This document shows, piece by piece, positions 7,202 through 16,865 of a stretch of 64,000 nt of DNA (the stretch's first letter is position 1; every line of letters begins with the position of its first letter). Below the pieces are notes generated by a model. The model was not told the DNA's origin and did not search any database. It worked only from the letters and a program-made list of their open reading frames with translations. Both the position numbers and the translations under genes were made by a program. The stretch spans positions 3,720,001-3,784,000 of the forward strand of contig NZ_CP180537.1 of the NCBI RefSeq assembly GCF_047777955.1. Direction: 5' to 3'. Source of the DNA: Didemnitutus sp047777955 (GTDB lineage Bacteria; Verrucomicrobiota; Verrucomicrobiia; Opitutales; Opitutaceae).

Positions 7202-9856
7202 GTGTCCACCTCGCCCAGCCTCCTCCCGTCAGCCGCCGCCCCGTCCAGGACGGCGCCGGCGCGCCCGGAAATCCTCGCGCCGGCGGGCGACTGGGAATGC
7301 GCCCGGGCCGCGGTGGAGAACGGCGCCGACGCGATTTACTTCGGGCTCGAGCGCTTCAACGCCCGCATGCGCGCGCACAACTTCACCATCGCGGACCTGC
7401 CGCGCCTGATGGAGTTCCTGCACCGCCGCGGCGTGCGCGGCTACGTGACCTTCAACACGCTGGTGTTCGCCGACGAGCTCGCCGACGCCGAGAGCTACCT
7501 GCGCAGCATCATCGCCGCCGGGGTCGACGCCGCCATCGTGCAGGACGTCGGCATCTGCCGCCTCATCCGCGCGCTCTCGCCGGATTTTCCGATCCACACG
7601 TCGACACAAATGACCGTGACGAGCGCGGCCGGCGTTGAATTTGCCAAGGAGCTCGGCGCCAACCTCGTCGTGCTCGCGCGCGAAAACTCGCTCGCGGAGA
7701 TCGCCGCCATCCAGACCGCGCAGAAGGCCGCCGCCGGCGCGCTTCCGCTCGAGGTCTTCGTCCACGGCGCGCTCTGCGTCGCCTACTCCGGCCAGTGCCT
7801 CACCAGCGAGTCGCTCGGCGGCCGCTCCGCCAACCGCGGCGAGTGCGCCCAGGCCTGCCGCATGCCCTACGAGCTGATCTCCGACGGCACCCGCGTCGAG
7901 CTCGGCGACCGCCGCTACCTGCTCAGCCCGCAGGATCTCGCCGGCCTCGAGGTGCTGCCCGACCTCGTGCGCGCCGGCGTCGCCTCGCTCAAGATCGAGG
8001 GCCGCCTCAAGTCCCCCGAATACGTTGCCAACATCACCCGCGTCTACCGCGCCGCGCTCGACCGCGCGCTCGCAGAGGCCCAGCCAGCCCAGAGCCCAGA
8101 GTCGAGAGCCGAGAGCTCGAAAGCGATCCGCGCAACGCCTTCTCCGGCTCTCAGCCCTCAGCCCTCGGCTCTCGCCTTTTCGCCCGCCGCGGCCCGCTAC
8201 GACCTCGAGATGACCTTTTCCCGCGGCCTCTACACCGGCTGGTTCCGCGGCATCAACAACCAGGAGCTGGCCCATGCGCGCTTCGGCACCAAGCGCGGCG
8301 TCTTTCTCGGTCCGGTCACGCAGGTCGGCCCGGACTTCGTGGTGGTCGCCCTCGAGGCGCCGCTGAAACCGGGCGATGGCATCGTGTTCGACGCCGGCAA
8401 TCCCGAGATAAAGGAGGAAGGCGGGCGCGTTTACCAGGTGCAGCCGCGCGGCGCCCACTCGCAGGCGGGCGCGACCGAGACGCTCCTGCGCTTCGGCCGC
8501 GGCGACATCGACTTCGACCGCGTGCGCCCGGGCCATCGCGTCTGGAAGACCAACGACCCCGAACTCGACCGGCGTCTGCGCGCGACCTTCGAGGGCGACC
8601 AGATCCGCTTCCGCCGTCCGATCGACCTCGAAGTCCACGGCCATGCCGGCGCGCCGCTGACGCTCCTCGCCCGCGATGCCGAGGGCCACGTCGCGCGGGC
8701 GCAATCCGCCGCGCCGCTCGCCGCCGCGGAGAAGCAGCCGCTCTCCACCGAGCGGTTGCGCGACCAGCTCGGCCGCCTCGGCGGCACGCCGTTCGAGCTC
8801 GGCCAGCTGGCCAACCACCTCGAAGGCGCCGTGCACCTCGCCGTGAGCGAGCTCAACGAGCTGCGCCGCCGCGTCGTCGCCGACCTCGACGCCCAGCGCG
8901 CCGCGCCGAAGCGCTGGCGCCTGCGGGACGACGCCCCGCTCGCCCGCCTGCAGCCGCGTCCCGAGGCCCGTCCCGCCGCCGCGCCCGAGCTGATCGTCGT
9001 CATCCGCCACCTGCACCAGCTCGAGGCCGCCTGGGCCGCCGGCGCCCGCACGATCTACGCGGAGTTCGAGGACCCGAAGAAATACCGCGACGCCGTGCAG
9101 CGCTTCCGCGAGCTGCGCGGGGAGGACCCGACCGCGACGCTCTGGGTCGCCGCCCCACGCATCTTCAAGCCCGGCGAGGAATGGATCCTCAAGCAGGTGC
9201 TCTCGTGCGACGCCGACGGCTATCTCGTCCGCAATTACGATCACCTGAAATGGTTCGCGGACAAACGCCGCCGCGGGGATTTTTCCCTCAACGTCGCGAA
9301 TCCGCTCACCGCCGCCTACTACCGCGAGCGCTACGGGCTCGAGCGCGTCACCGCGAGCTACGACCTCAACGTCGCCCAGCTCGAGGCGCTGCTCTCCGGC
9401 GCGCCCGGCGCGTGGTTCGACATCACGCTGCACCAACACATGCCGATGTTTCACATGGAGCACTGCGTGTTCTGCGCCTTCCTGTCGGACGGCACCGACT
9501 ACCGCTCCTGCGGCCGGCCCTGCGACCGGCACGACGTCCGCCTGCGCGACCGCATCGGCGCGGAGCACCCGCTGAAAGCCGACGCCGGCTGCCGCAACAC
9601 CGTCTACAACGCCCGCGCGCAGACCGGCGCCGAGTTCGTCGACCGCCTGCTCGCGCTCGGCGCGCGCTCCTTCCGCATCGAGTTCCTCAACGAATCGGCC
9701 GACGAACTGCAGCGCACCGTCGGCCGTTACCGCCAGCTGCTGCGCGGCGAGATTACCGGCGCGGAGCTCTGGCGGGAATTCAAGCTCATCAACCAGCTCG
9801 GCGTGACCCGCGGCCAGCTCGAGGCCGCGCCGCAGCTCCTGCGCAAGAAGAACTGA
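7202..9856 (+). CDS. U32 family peptidase/RNA-hydroxylase-like protein
   Basis: An 884-residue member of peptidase family U32 with a DUF3656-like middle part. In E. coli, U32 proteins of this design (RlhA, TrhP) hydroxylate rRNA or tRNA bases rather than cleaving peptides. The first domain contains the U32 signature starting at Glu184 with Cys192 and Cys199, followed by Cys215 and Cys219 (GECAQACR), the likely iron-sulfur ligands. The DUF3656 end is visible as LAVSELNELRRR near 545. A second U32-like part follows, with another cysteine cluster (EHCVFCAF...SCGRPC) at about 753-775. Translation starts at GTG 7202. Residues about 294-329 are a Ser/Pro/Ala-rich insert encoded by a palindromic DNA segment. 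RlhA-like function is inference from the family. Confidence 0.8.
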   Translation: MSTSPSLLPSAAAPSRTAPARPEILAPAGDWECARAAVENGADAIYFGLERFNARMRAHNFTIADLPRLMEFLHRRGVRGYVTFNTLVFADELADAESYLRSIIAAGVDAAIVQDVGICRLIRALSPDFPIHTSTQMTVTSAAGVEFAKELGANLVVLARENSLAEIAAIQTAQKAAAGALPLEVFVHGALCVAYSGQCLTSESLGGRSANRGECAQACRMPYELISDGTRVELGDRRYLLSPQDLAGLEVLPDLVRAGVASLKIEGRLKSPEYVANITRVYRAALDRALAEAQPAQSPESRAESSKAIRATPSPALSPQPSALAFSPAAARYDLEMTFSRGLYTGWFRGINNQELAHARFGTKRGVFLGPVTQVGPDFVVVALEAPLKPGDGIVFDAGNPEIKEEGGRVYQVQPRGAHSQAGATETLLRFGRGDIDFDRVRPGHRVWKTNDPELDRRLRATFEGDQIRFRRPIDLEVHGHAGAPLTLLARDAEGHVARAQSAAPLAAAEKQPLSTERLRDQLGRLGGTPFELGQLANHLEGAVHLAVSELNELRRRVVADLDAQRAAPKRWRLRDDAPLARLQPRPEARPAAAPELIVVIRHLHQLEAAWAAGARTIYAEFEDPKKYRDAVQRFRELRGEDPTATLWVAAPRIFKPGEEWILKQVLSCDADGYLVRNYDHLKWFADKRRRGDFSLNVANPLTAAYYRERYGLERVTASYDLNVAQLEALLSGAPGAWFDITLHQHMPMFHMEHCVFCAFLSDGTDYRSCGRPCDRHDVRLRDRIGAEHPLKADAGCRNTVYNARAQTGAEFVDRLLALGARSFRIEFLNESADELQRTVGRYRQLLRGEITGAELWREFKLINQLGVTRGQLEAAPQLLRKKN
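8103..8174. repeat. palindromic GAGAGCC/GGCTCTC element inside the U32 gene
   Basis: Arms 8103-8113 (CGAGAGCCGAG) and 8164-8174 (CTCGGCTCTCG) are an 11-bp perfect inverted repeat, flanked by further purine-rich AGAGCCCAGAG on the left and by TCTCAGCCCTCAGCCCTC on the right. The element is a multiple of three in effect, keeps the reading frame open, and encodes a low-complexity linker between two parts of the enzyme. It looks like an in-frame insertion of a dispersed repeat. Confidence 0.5.
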
Positions 9857-9950
9857 GCGCGGCCCGTTTTCGCGGGCTAATCGCCGCGTCAAAACCGCCT
9901 TTTTTGTCGCGTCGCCCGGGGTGCTTTCTAGTGTGCCCGCGCCCGTCCGC

Positions 9951-11165
9951 ATGAGCCCGACCTCTCCGCAAGCCTCCGCCACCCAGCCCGTTTCCGCCTC
10001 GCCCGATCTCGAGATCAAGGACGCGGCGGTCATCTTCGAGCCGATCTGGGCGGACCTGGAGGCGGATTACGGCCGCGAAAACCTGCGCTTCCCCAAGGAA
10101 CTCATCCTCCTCGGCGGCGCCCCTGGCGCCGGCAAGGGCACCAACACGCCCTACATCCTCAAGGCCCGCGGCCTCACCTGCGCGCCCATCGTCATGAGCG
10201 CGCTGCTCGACACCCCGGAGATGAAGCGCCTCAAGGAGGCCGGCTCGCTCATCGGCGACCGCGAGGTGCTCAGCGTCCTCCTGCGCCAGCTGCTCAAGCC
10301 GGAATACCGCGACGGCGTCATCCTCGACGGCTTCCCCCGCACCAAGGTGCAGGTCGAGTGCCTGAAGATGCTTTACGAAAAGATGATTCAGCTCTGGCGC
10401 GAGTTCTACGGCACGCCGCTGGGCATCCATTTCCGCCAGCCGATCGTCCACATCGTCGTCCTCTTCGTCGACGAGAAGGAGTCCATCGCCCGCCAGATCA
10501 AGCGCGGCCGTGAGTCGAAGGCGCACAACGACGAGGTCCGCACCTCCGGCCGCGGCCAGCTCTGGGAGGAGCGCGCCACCGACTTCGACGAGAGCCTCGC
10601 CGCCCGCCGCTACCGCGTGTTCAAGGAGCAGACCTGGGACGCCCTCCTCTCGCTCAAGGACGTCTTCCACTACCACCTCGTCAACGCCCAGGGCCCGCTG
10701 CACGAGGTCGAGAAGGCCATCGCCGACGAACTCGCCTACCAGAGCTCGCTCGAGCTTGACCCGCGCACCTACGACCAGCTCCGCACCCTCCCGCTCGCCA
10801 GCGACGTCATCGTCCACGCCCGCCAGGAACTGGTGAAGCGCCTCGACGGCTACGCCCTCAACCAGCCCGAGCTCTTCGCCCGCGTCATCGCGCTGATCGA
10901 GAAGAAAATCATGCCGATCATCATCCGGCACGCGATCTCCGGCCACTCCAACGTCAACAGCGAGGACCCGATCCTCGAGGAGCCGCAGGCGCTGGCGATG
11001 CTGATCGATATCTTCTCCGAGCGCGGCTACCACGCTGTCGTCGACATCATCCGCGTCGACGTGCCCGACCGCTTCGACCTCGCCACCGGCAAGATCCATT
11101 GCCGGCAGAAGAAGGTCCACCGCTTCATCATCAAGTTCCGCGGCTCGGAACTGCGCCGGGGCTGA
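9951..11165 (+). CDS. nucleoside monophosphate kinase (adenylate-kinase-like) with C-terminal extension
   Basis: A 404-residue protein. The P-loop GGAPGAGKGT lies at about 55-64, the NMP-binding loop and DGFPRT motif follow (GSLIGDREVL...DGVILDGFPRT), and the adenylate-kinase fold runs to roughly residue 250. It would transfer phosphate from ATP to a nucleoside monophosphate in the cytoplasm. A typical bacterial Adk is about 215 residues; here about 150 extra C-terminal residues follow, containing ALIEKKIMPIIIRHAISG and IHCRQKKVHRFIIKFRG, for which I recognise no domain. ATG 9951 is chosen over the upstream GTG at 9921, which would add ten weak residues. The 3' end overlaps the convergent TPR gene by 35 bases. 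The organism may have a separate canonical Adk elsewhere. Confidence 0.75.
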   Translation: MSPTSPQASATQPVSASPDLEIKDAAVIFEPIWADLEADYGRENLRFPKELILLGGAPGAGKGTNTPYILKARGLTCAPIVMSALLDTPEMKRLKEAGSLIGDREVLSVLLRQLLKPEYRDGVILDGFPRTKVQVECLKMLYEKMIQLWREFYGTPLGIHFRQPIVHIVVLFVDEKESIARQIKRGRESKAHNDEVRTSGRGQLWEERATDFDESLAARRYRVFKEQTWDALLSLKDVFHYHLVNAQGPLHEVEKAIADELAYQSSLELDPRTYDQLRTLPLASDVIVHARQELVKRLDGYALNQPELFARVIALIEKKIMPIIIRHAISGHSNVNSEDPILEEPQALAMLIDIFSERGYHAVVDIIRVDVPDRFDLATGKIHCRQKKVHRFIIKFRGSELRRG

Positions 11166-13162
11166 CGCCCGCCTCCGCCGCGCCGGCCGCGCCCTTTTCC
11201 GCCGGCGCCGCCGCCTCGGCCTCGCCCAGCAACACTGCCGCCGCGCGCTCGCCCGGCACCAGCCGCACGATCTCGCGCGCGAGCTGGAGCGCCAGCGTCC
11301 CCTCGCCTTCGGCGATCAACTCGCGCACGAGCCGGAACGCCGCCGCGCGGGCCACGCCGGGTTTCAGCGCCAGGTCGCGAAACACGATCATCGCCGCCGG
11401 CATCTCGCCGAGGGCGCGCCGGGCGCGGAACTCGCGCATCGCCAGCGCCGGCTCGGATTCGGCCAGCCATTCCGGCCCGCTCCGGCGCACCGCGCGCAGC
11501 ACCCGCAGCGCCCGGTCCGGCTGGTGGAGCGCGAGCGCCTCGTCGATCGCCGCGAGCGCGGCCGCGCCGCTGCCGAAATTCTGCGCGCCGGGCTCGTCCG
11601 GCGCCGTCGCCGGCGGCGGGCTGGCCGCGGCCGCGCTCATCCGAGCCTCGGTGATCTTCCGGCGCGCCACGGCCTCGCCGAGCCGCCGGTATTCCCGCTG
11701 CAACGCATCGCTCTGGGGCAGGAAGCGCAGGCCGATCTCCGCCGCCTGCGCGGCTGCGGACAGGTTGCCGCCGCGCTCGAGCACGGTGATCACGAGCGGG
11801 AAGAACCCCGGCTTCAGCCGCCCCCGCAGCGCAGCAGATGCGCCGTCAGGGCCGCGCTCTGCGCGTCGCCGTCCGGTCCGGCCGCGCGCACGAGCCGCGC
11901 GAAGAGCTCCGGGACGTCGCGCTGCGCCTCGGGCAGCTCGGGCAGCGTGTTCTCCCACAGCGGCAGGCGACGGCGCGCCTCCGCGAGGTCGCCGCGCCGC
12001 AGCGCCAGCTCGGTCTCGTCCACCTGGAAGGCAAAGGGGTTGAAGCGGCGACGCTCCGCCTCCTGCGCGGCGCGCACGAGCACGAGCGGCAGGTCCAGCT
12101 CGACCGCGAGGGCGCCGAGCGCCTGCAGGGCGCGCTCGTCCGGACCGTGGAAGCGCAGGAACTCGACGATCGCGCCGTCGCGCAAGCTCGGACGCCGCAG
12201 CTCGTGCCAGCCGCGGATCGCCCGCAGCGCGGTCTCGACCGGGTTCACCGCGGTCTCAGCCTTCAGGCGGCGCACCGCGCTCTCGAAGGCGGGCGCGTCG
12301 CCCGCCGCCAACGCGAGCTCCATCTCCGTCCGCGGTTCGCGTCGGGCCGCGGGCGGCAGCTGCCCGAACAGCGCCGCGGCCTCGCCGTCGCGGCCGAGTT
12401 GCCGCAGCGCCCGGAGGAAAGGAGCACCGAGCGCAATCCCGCGCGCGAGCCGGCGTCGGCCGGCAGGGTCGCCAGCAGGGCCAGCGCCGCCGCCGGCTCC
12501 CGCACCAGCAGCAGGCTCGCCCGCGCATTCGTCACCGCACGGCGCGCCGCCTCGGTCAGCGGCGGCTGGCGGTCCGGCGCCAGCAGGGCCGCGCTGCGCT
12601 CGAGCGCCTTCGCCTCCGCGCCCATCAGCGCGTAGAGATCGAAGAGCGCGTCGAGCAGCGCGGGCTCGTGGGGCGAGCGCGCGAGGCCGTCCTCGATCGT
12701 CTTCAGCGCGCGTGCGCGGTCCAGCACCGCCCAGATCCGGGTCAGGGCGAGCCGGCCGGCGAGGTTGTCCGGCGCGCGGGCCAGCCCGGCCTGCAGGTTG
12801 AAGGCCGCCTCGACCAGCTGGCCCTGCTCGAGCCGGCTCTGGCCGAGGGCGAGCAGGCGCTCGCCGCGCATCCGGCGGAACTTTTCCGGCTGCCCGGGCG
12901 CCAGCGCCAGGTCGATCCACGCCACGCGCGTCTCCGCCTGCCGGCCCCACCAGTAATAAAGCGCCGTCACGCCGGCGAGGTAGCCGGCGACCGCGAGCAC
13001 GGCGAGCGCGGCGAGCAGGCGCTTCCAGTAGATCACGATGTCCCACACCGGATCGCGCTGGAGCTCGACGCGCCAGCCGATCGCGCCCAGGAACCACCGG
13101 CGCGTGTCGGAGGGCGCGAGCCGGCGCCGCCAGCCGGAAGAGGATTGGATGCGGAGTTGCAC
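11131..13162 (-). CDS. TPR-like membrane protein, paralogue 1 (two apparent frameshifts)
   Basis: GTG at 13162 begins MQLRIQSSSGWRRRLAPSDT, followed by a membrane helix (LLAALAVLAVAGYLAGVTALYYWW, about residues 48-71) and a long helical-repeat region of tetratricopeptide type (RLLALGQSRLEQGQLVEAAF, GRLALTRIWAVLDRARAL). Frame breaks occur near 12418-12420 and in the C5 run at 11821-11825; adding one base at each restores a continuous 677-residue protein that aligns along its length with the adjacent upstream gene (for example RALRQLGRDGEAAALF against ACVQLGRLDEARRLL, and WLAESEPALA against WLAESRADLG). The helical repeats should face the periplasm or outer leaflet as a protein-binding scaffold. 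Function is unknown; it lies downstream of the MacAB-like operon. Confidence 0.65.
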
Positions 13163-13180
13163 GGGAAACAGCCGCGGCGG

Positions 13181-15516
13181 TCAGTTGCCGACCGGCGCCG
13201 GCGCCTCCGCTTCGCGCAGGAGCGTCGCCGCGGCCTTGTCGTCCGGCAGCAGGCGCGCGATCTCGCGGGCCAGCAGCAGCGCGGTGTCGGCCTGCCCCTC
13301 GGCGAGCAGCTGGCGCACGAGCTTGAACGCCGCCGCCCGCGACGCGCCGGGCCGGATCACGATCTCCTTCAGGGCCACGAGCGCCCGCGGCCGCTGGTCG
13401 AGCGCGAGGCGCACACGAACTTCCGCCGCGCCGAGGTCGGCGCGGGACTCCGCGAGCCAGGGGGCGATTTCTGCCGCACGTGTTCGATGAGCCGCAGCGC
13501 GTCGTCGGCGCGGTTTTGACGCAGCGACCGTTCGATCTCCGCCAGCGCGGTCGCCGCCGTGGCGGCGATCGCGGCGAGGTCGTCGGGCAATTCCAGCCGC
13601 TGCCAGGCGGCGGCGACGGGACCGGACGGGCGGACGGCGGCGAGTTCGTCGCGCAGCAACCGCGCCTCGGCCACCCGGCCGCGCTGGCTCAGGCGCTGGG
13701 CGAACTGGACGAGTGCGAGCAGGTCGGCGTCGGGGCGCGGCCGCTCGAGGTAGCCGTGCACGCGCGCGCGCGCGGTGGCGGGATCCTGGGCGAGGACGGC
13801 CAGCTCGGTCTCGCGCCGCGCCAGGTCGCCGGCGGCCCGGTCGAACCAGGCCGGGCGGGCGGCGCGGATGGCGCGCAGCAGATCGCCGGCGGTGCCGAAG
13901 GCCTCGTCCGCCAGCGCGGCGTCGAGCTGCGCGAGCGCGGCGGCGGCGGTCGGCGGCACCGTCACGGCGGGCAGCGCCGGGTCGGCGGCGGAGGGCGTCT
14001 TCGCCGCGGCCTGCTGGTCGGCCGCGGCCGCGAGGTCGGGGGCGAGGCGCAGGAGGGGATCGCTGTGCGGATAGTGGCGCAGGCCGAGCTGCACGACGTC
14101 GCGGGCGCCGGCGAAATTGCCCGCGCGCGCGAGGACCTTGCCCGCCAGCTCATACATGCCGACGGTGGCGCGGCCGCGCAGGTCGCCGAGGTGGTTGACC
14201 AGGCCGGCGCTCTGCTGCTCGCCGCCCGGCACGCTGGCGCGGACGAGGCGGCGGACGAACTCCGGGTAATAACGCTGCGCGGGCGCAAGCGTCTCGATCG
14301 TCGGCTCCCACTCGCGGAGGCGGCGGAAGGCTTCGTCGACGTCGCCGCGCCGCAGCGCCAGCTCGGTGAGGTGGACGCGGAAGGCGAACGGGCTGAGGCG
14401 GCTGGCGAGCGCGATCTGCTCGGTGCGCCGCAAGACGTCGGGCAACTCGAGGTTCACCGCGGCGGCGGCGAAGAGCTGCAGCGCGGCGTCGTTGCCGCCG
14501 AAGAAGCGGAAGAATTCCGCCTCGGTGCGGTCGCGGTAGGAGAGGCGCTTCATCTGGTGCCAGGCGTTGAAGGCGAAGATGAGCGGCGCCGGCTGTCCCG
14601 GTGCCGCGGCCTTGAGGCGGGTGAGCGCGGAATCGAGCGCGGCGGCGTCGCCGGCGGCGATGGCGACCTCGGCCTGGGAGCGGAAATCGTCGGCGGAGGT
14701 GCCGGGCAGCGTCGCGAGCAGGCGGCGCGCCTCGTCGAGCCGGCCGAGCTGCACGCAGGCGCTGAGGCGCAGGCGCCGGGCGCGCTCGCCCTCGGGGCCC
14801 GCGGCGTCCGGCGGGAGCACGGCGAGCGCCGCCTCGGCCTCGGCCGGGTTGCGTGCGGTCAGCAGGAGCGCGGCGCGCGTGTCCCGCACCCAGTCGCGGG
14901 CGGCGGCGTCGAGGGCCGGGCTTTGCGCGGCGGAGAGCAGGCGCGCGGTCGTCTCCAGCGCCCGCGCGCGCGCCTGTTGCGCCGCGTAGACGCTGAAGAG
15001 GGCGCGGAGCAGCTCGGGGTCGCCGGGCGAATAGGCCAGTCCGTCCTCGAGCAGCGCGAGGGCGCCGCGCGGGTCGGAACCGAGCATCAGGCGCGCGAGC
15101 GCGACGCGGCCGGCGGCGTTGGCCGGCGAGCGCACGAGGCCGGCGCGGAGGCCGTAGAAGGCCTCGACGGCGTCCTTCTCGCGCAGGCGCTCGAGCGCGG
15201 CGGCGATGGCGCTGTCGCCCCGCTTCTGGCGCACGTGCCCGGCCCGGACCGGGAGCGTCACGACGTCGAGCCAGGTCACCTGGTTGCCCGGGACGCGGTC
15301 CCACCAGAGGAAGAGCGCGGTGGCGGCGAGGAGGTAGAGCGCCAGGGCGGCGGCGGCGAGGAGCGCGAGCAGGCGCTTCCAGAGGATCTCGCAGGTGCAG
15401 GTGACCTTCATGCCGCGGTCGAAGCGCAGGGCGACGGCGCGCAGCAGCCAGAGGCGCCGGTCGCCCGGCGGGAGGTCGCGCCGCCAGGCGGAGTTCAGCT
15501 TGACGGAGATTTTCAA
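13181..15516 (-). CDS. TPR-like membrane protein, paralogue 2 (apparent frameshift)
   Basis: Translation from TTG 15516 gives a 778-residue protein after one repair in the G5 run at 13460-13464. It has the same plan as its downstream neighbour: a basic N-terminus (SAWRRDLPPGDRRLWLL), one membrane helix (LLALLAAAALALYLLAATAL), then many helix-pair repeats (AFYGLRAGLVRSPANAAGRV, TELALRRGDVDEAFRRL, AGNFAGARDVVQLGLRHYPH). Eighteen bases separate it from paralogue 1, so the pair arose by tandem duplication and is probably co-transcribed. The repaired tail reads WLAESRADLGAAEVRVRLAL, matching the paralogue. The role could be assembly of an envelope complex or support of the neighbouring exporter; this is inference. 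Confidence 0.65.
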
Positions 15517-15628
15517 GGGGATCGGGCGATAGGAACGACCCGCGGCGCACGCCGCAACCCCGCAGGTGCGGCCGGCGCGATTTCGCGTCCCGCCGTCCGG
15601 CGGCCGCCGGGCAGCGGCCCCAGGCGCG

Positions 15629-16864
15629 TCACTCGAAGCGCAGGGCCTCGATCGGGTCGAGCGAGGCGGCCTTCCACGCGGGGTAGAAGCCGAAGCCGAC
15701 GCCGATGCCCGAGCAGACGAGGATGCCGATGAGGGCCCAGTCCCACGGGAAGACGACGGAGGCCTTGAGCATCAGCGCGAGGCCGTTGCCCGCGGCGACG
15801 CCGAGGAAGATGCCGGCCAGGCCGCCGGCGAGGGAAATGACGACCGCCTCGATGAGAAACTGGGTGAGGATGTTCTTTTTGCGTGCGCCGATCGACTTGC
15901 GGACGCCGATCTCCTTCGTGCGCTCGGTCACGGACACCAGCATGATGTTCATGATGCCGACGCCGGCGGCGAGCAGGGCGATGCCGGAGATGACGAACGA
16001 GCCGGCGGCGACAGCGTCGGCGATCTTGGCGAAGGCGGCGATGAGCGAGTCGTTGGAGTAGATCTCGAAGTCGTTCTCCTTCTCCGCCTGCAGGCCGCGC
16101 ACGGTGCGCATGACGGTGATGGCCTTGTCGAGGGTCTCGTTGTAGACCTGCTGCGTCGGCGCTTGGGTGGCGATGCTGATGGAGCGGCGCTCGGCGCCGA
16201 AATCGGCGATGAAGCGGGTGATCGGGATGATGGCGATGTTGTCGGAGCTGCCGCCGAACGCCTGGCCCTTGGCGGCGAAGACGCCGATGACGATGTAGGT
16301 GCGGTCCTTGATCTTGACCGTCTTGTTGAGCGGATTCTCCGAGGGGAAGAGCTTCGCGACGACGTCCTGGCCGATGATCGTGACCGGGCGCGAGAGCTCG
16401 ACGTCGCCGGGCGTGAAGTTGCGGCCGACCTCGACGTCGAACTGGTTCGCGGCGAGGAAATTCTCGTCGCTGCCGCCGAAGCGGACGTCGGGCGTGGTCT
16501 TGCGGCCGCCGTAGGTGGCCTGCGCGCCGTCGTCGAAGATCTTGAGGCAGATGACGTCGGCGATGCCCTCCATCTCGTGCTTGTAGCGCATGGCCTGCTC
16601 GAGGGTGATGTCGCGGCGCATCTGGTAGCGGCGCCGGCCCTCGGGGCCGCCGCCGCCGAAGACGGGATACTTGGCGAACTGGAAGATGTTCGAGCCGAGG
16701 AAGCTCAGGCCGGTCTCGATCGACGAGCGCATGGCGGTGACGGTGGTCATGACGCCGATGACGGAGAACACGCCGATGGTGATGCCGAGCATGGTGAGCA
16801 CCGAGCGGAGCTTGTTCACGCCCAGCGACCCGAAGGCCATCTTGAGGATTTCGGAGAGTTGCAT
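15629..16864 (-). CDS. MacB/FtsX-type ABC transporter permease
   Basis: A 411-residue permease of the MacB type: an N-terminal membrane helix (LRSVLTMLGITIGVFSVIGV), a large periplasmic core domain (about 45-280), and three C-terminal helices forming the FtsX domain, including GIALLAAGVGIMNIMLVSVTE and RTKEIGVRKSIGARKKNIL, the conserved cytoplasmic coupling segment. It ends with AASLDPIEALRFE, the usual terminus of the family. The start ATG 16864 lies one base after the stop of the preceding permease, so translation is probably coupled. It would work with that permease as a heterodimer powered by the ATPase at 18213. Confidence 0.88.
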   Translation of the reverse strand: MQLSEILKMAFGSLGVNKLRSVLTMLGITIGVFSVIGVMTTVTAMRSSIETGLSFLGSNIFQFAKYPVFGGGGPEGRRRYQMRRDITLEQAMRYKHEMEGIADVICLKIFDDGAQATYGGRKTTPDVRFGGSDENFLAANQFDVEVGRNFTPGDVELSRPVTIIGQDVVAKLFPSENPLNKTVKIKDRTYIVIGVFAAKGQAFGGSSDNIAIIPITRFIADFGAERRSISIATQAPTQQVYNETLDKAITVMRTVRGLQAEKENDFEIYSNDSLIAAFAKIADAVAAGSFVISGIALLAAGVGIMNIMLVSVTERTKEIGVRKSIGARKKNILTQFLIEAVVISLAGGLAGIFLGVAAGNGLALMLKASVVFPWDWALIGILVCSGIGVGFGFYPAWKAASLDPIEALRFE

Positions 16865-16865
16865 G

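Noticed and set aside
7229..10033. A 934-codon open frame on the minus strand opposite the U32 gene.
   Set aside because: Shadow frame without domains; the plus-strand protein has clear U32 motifs.
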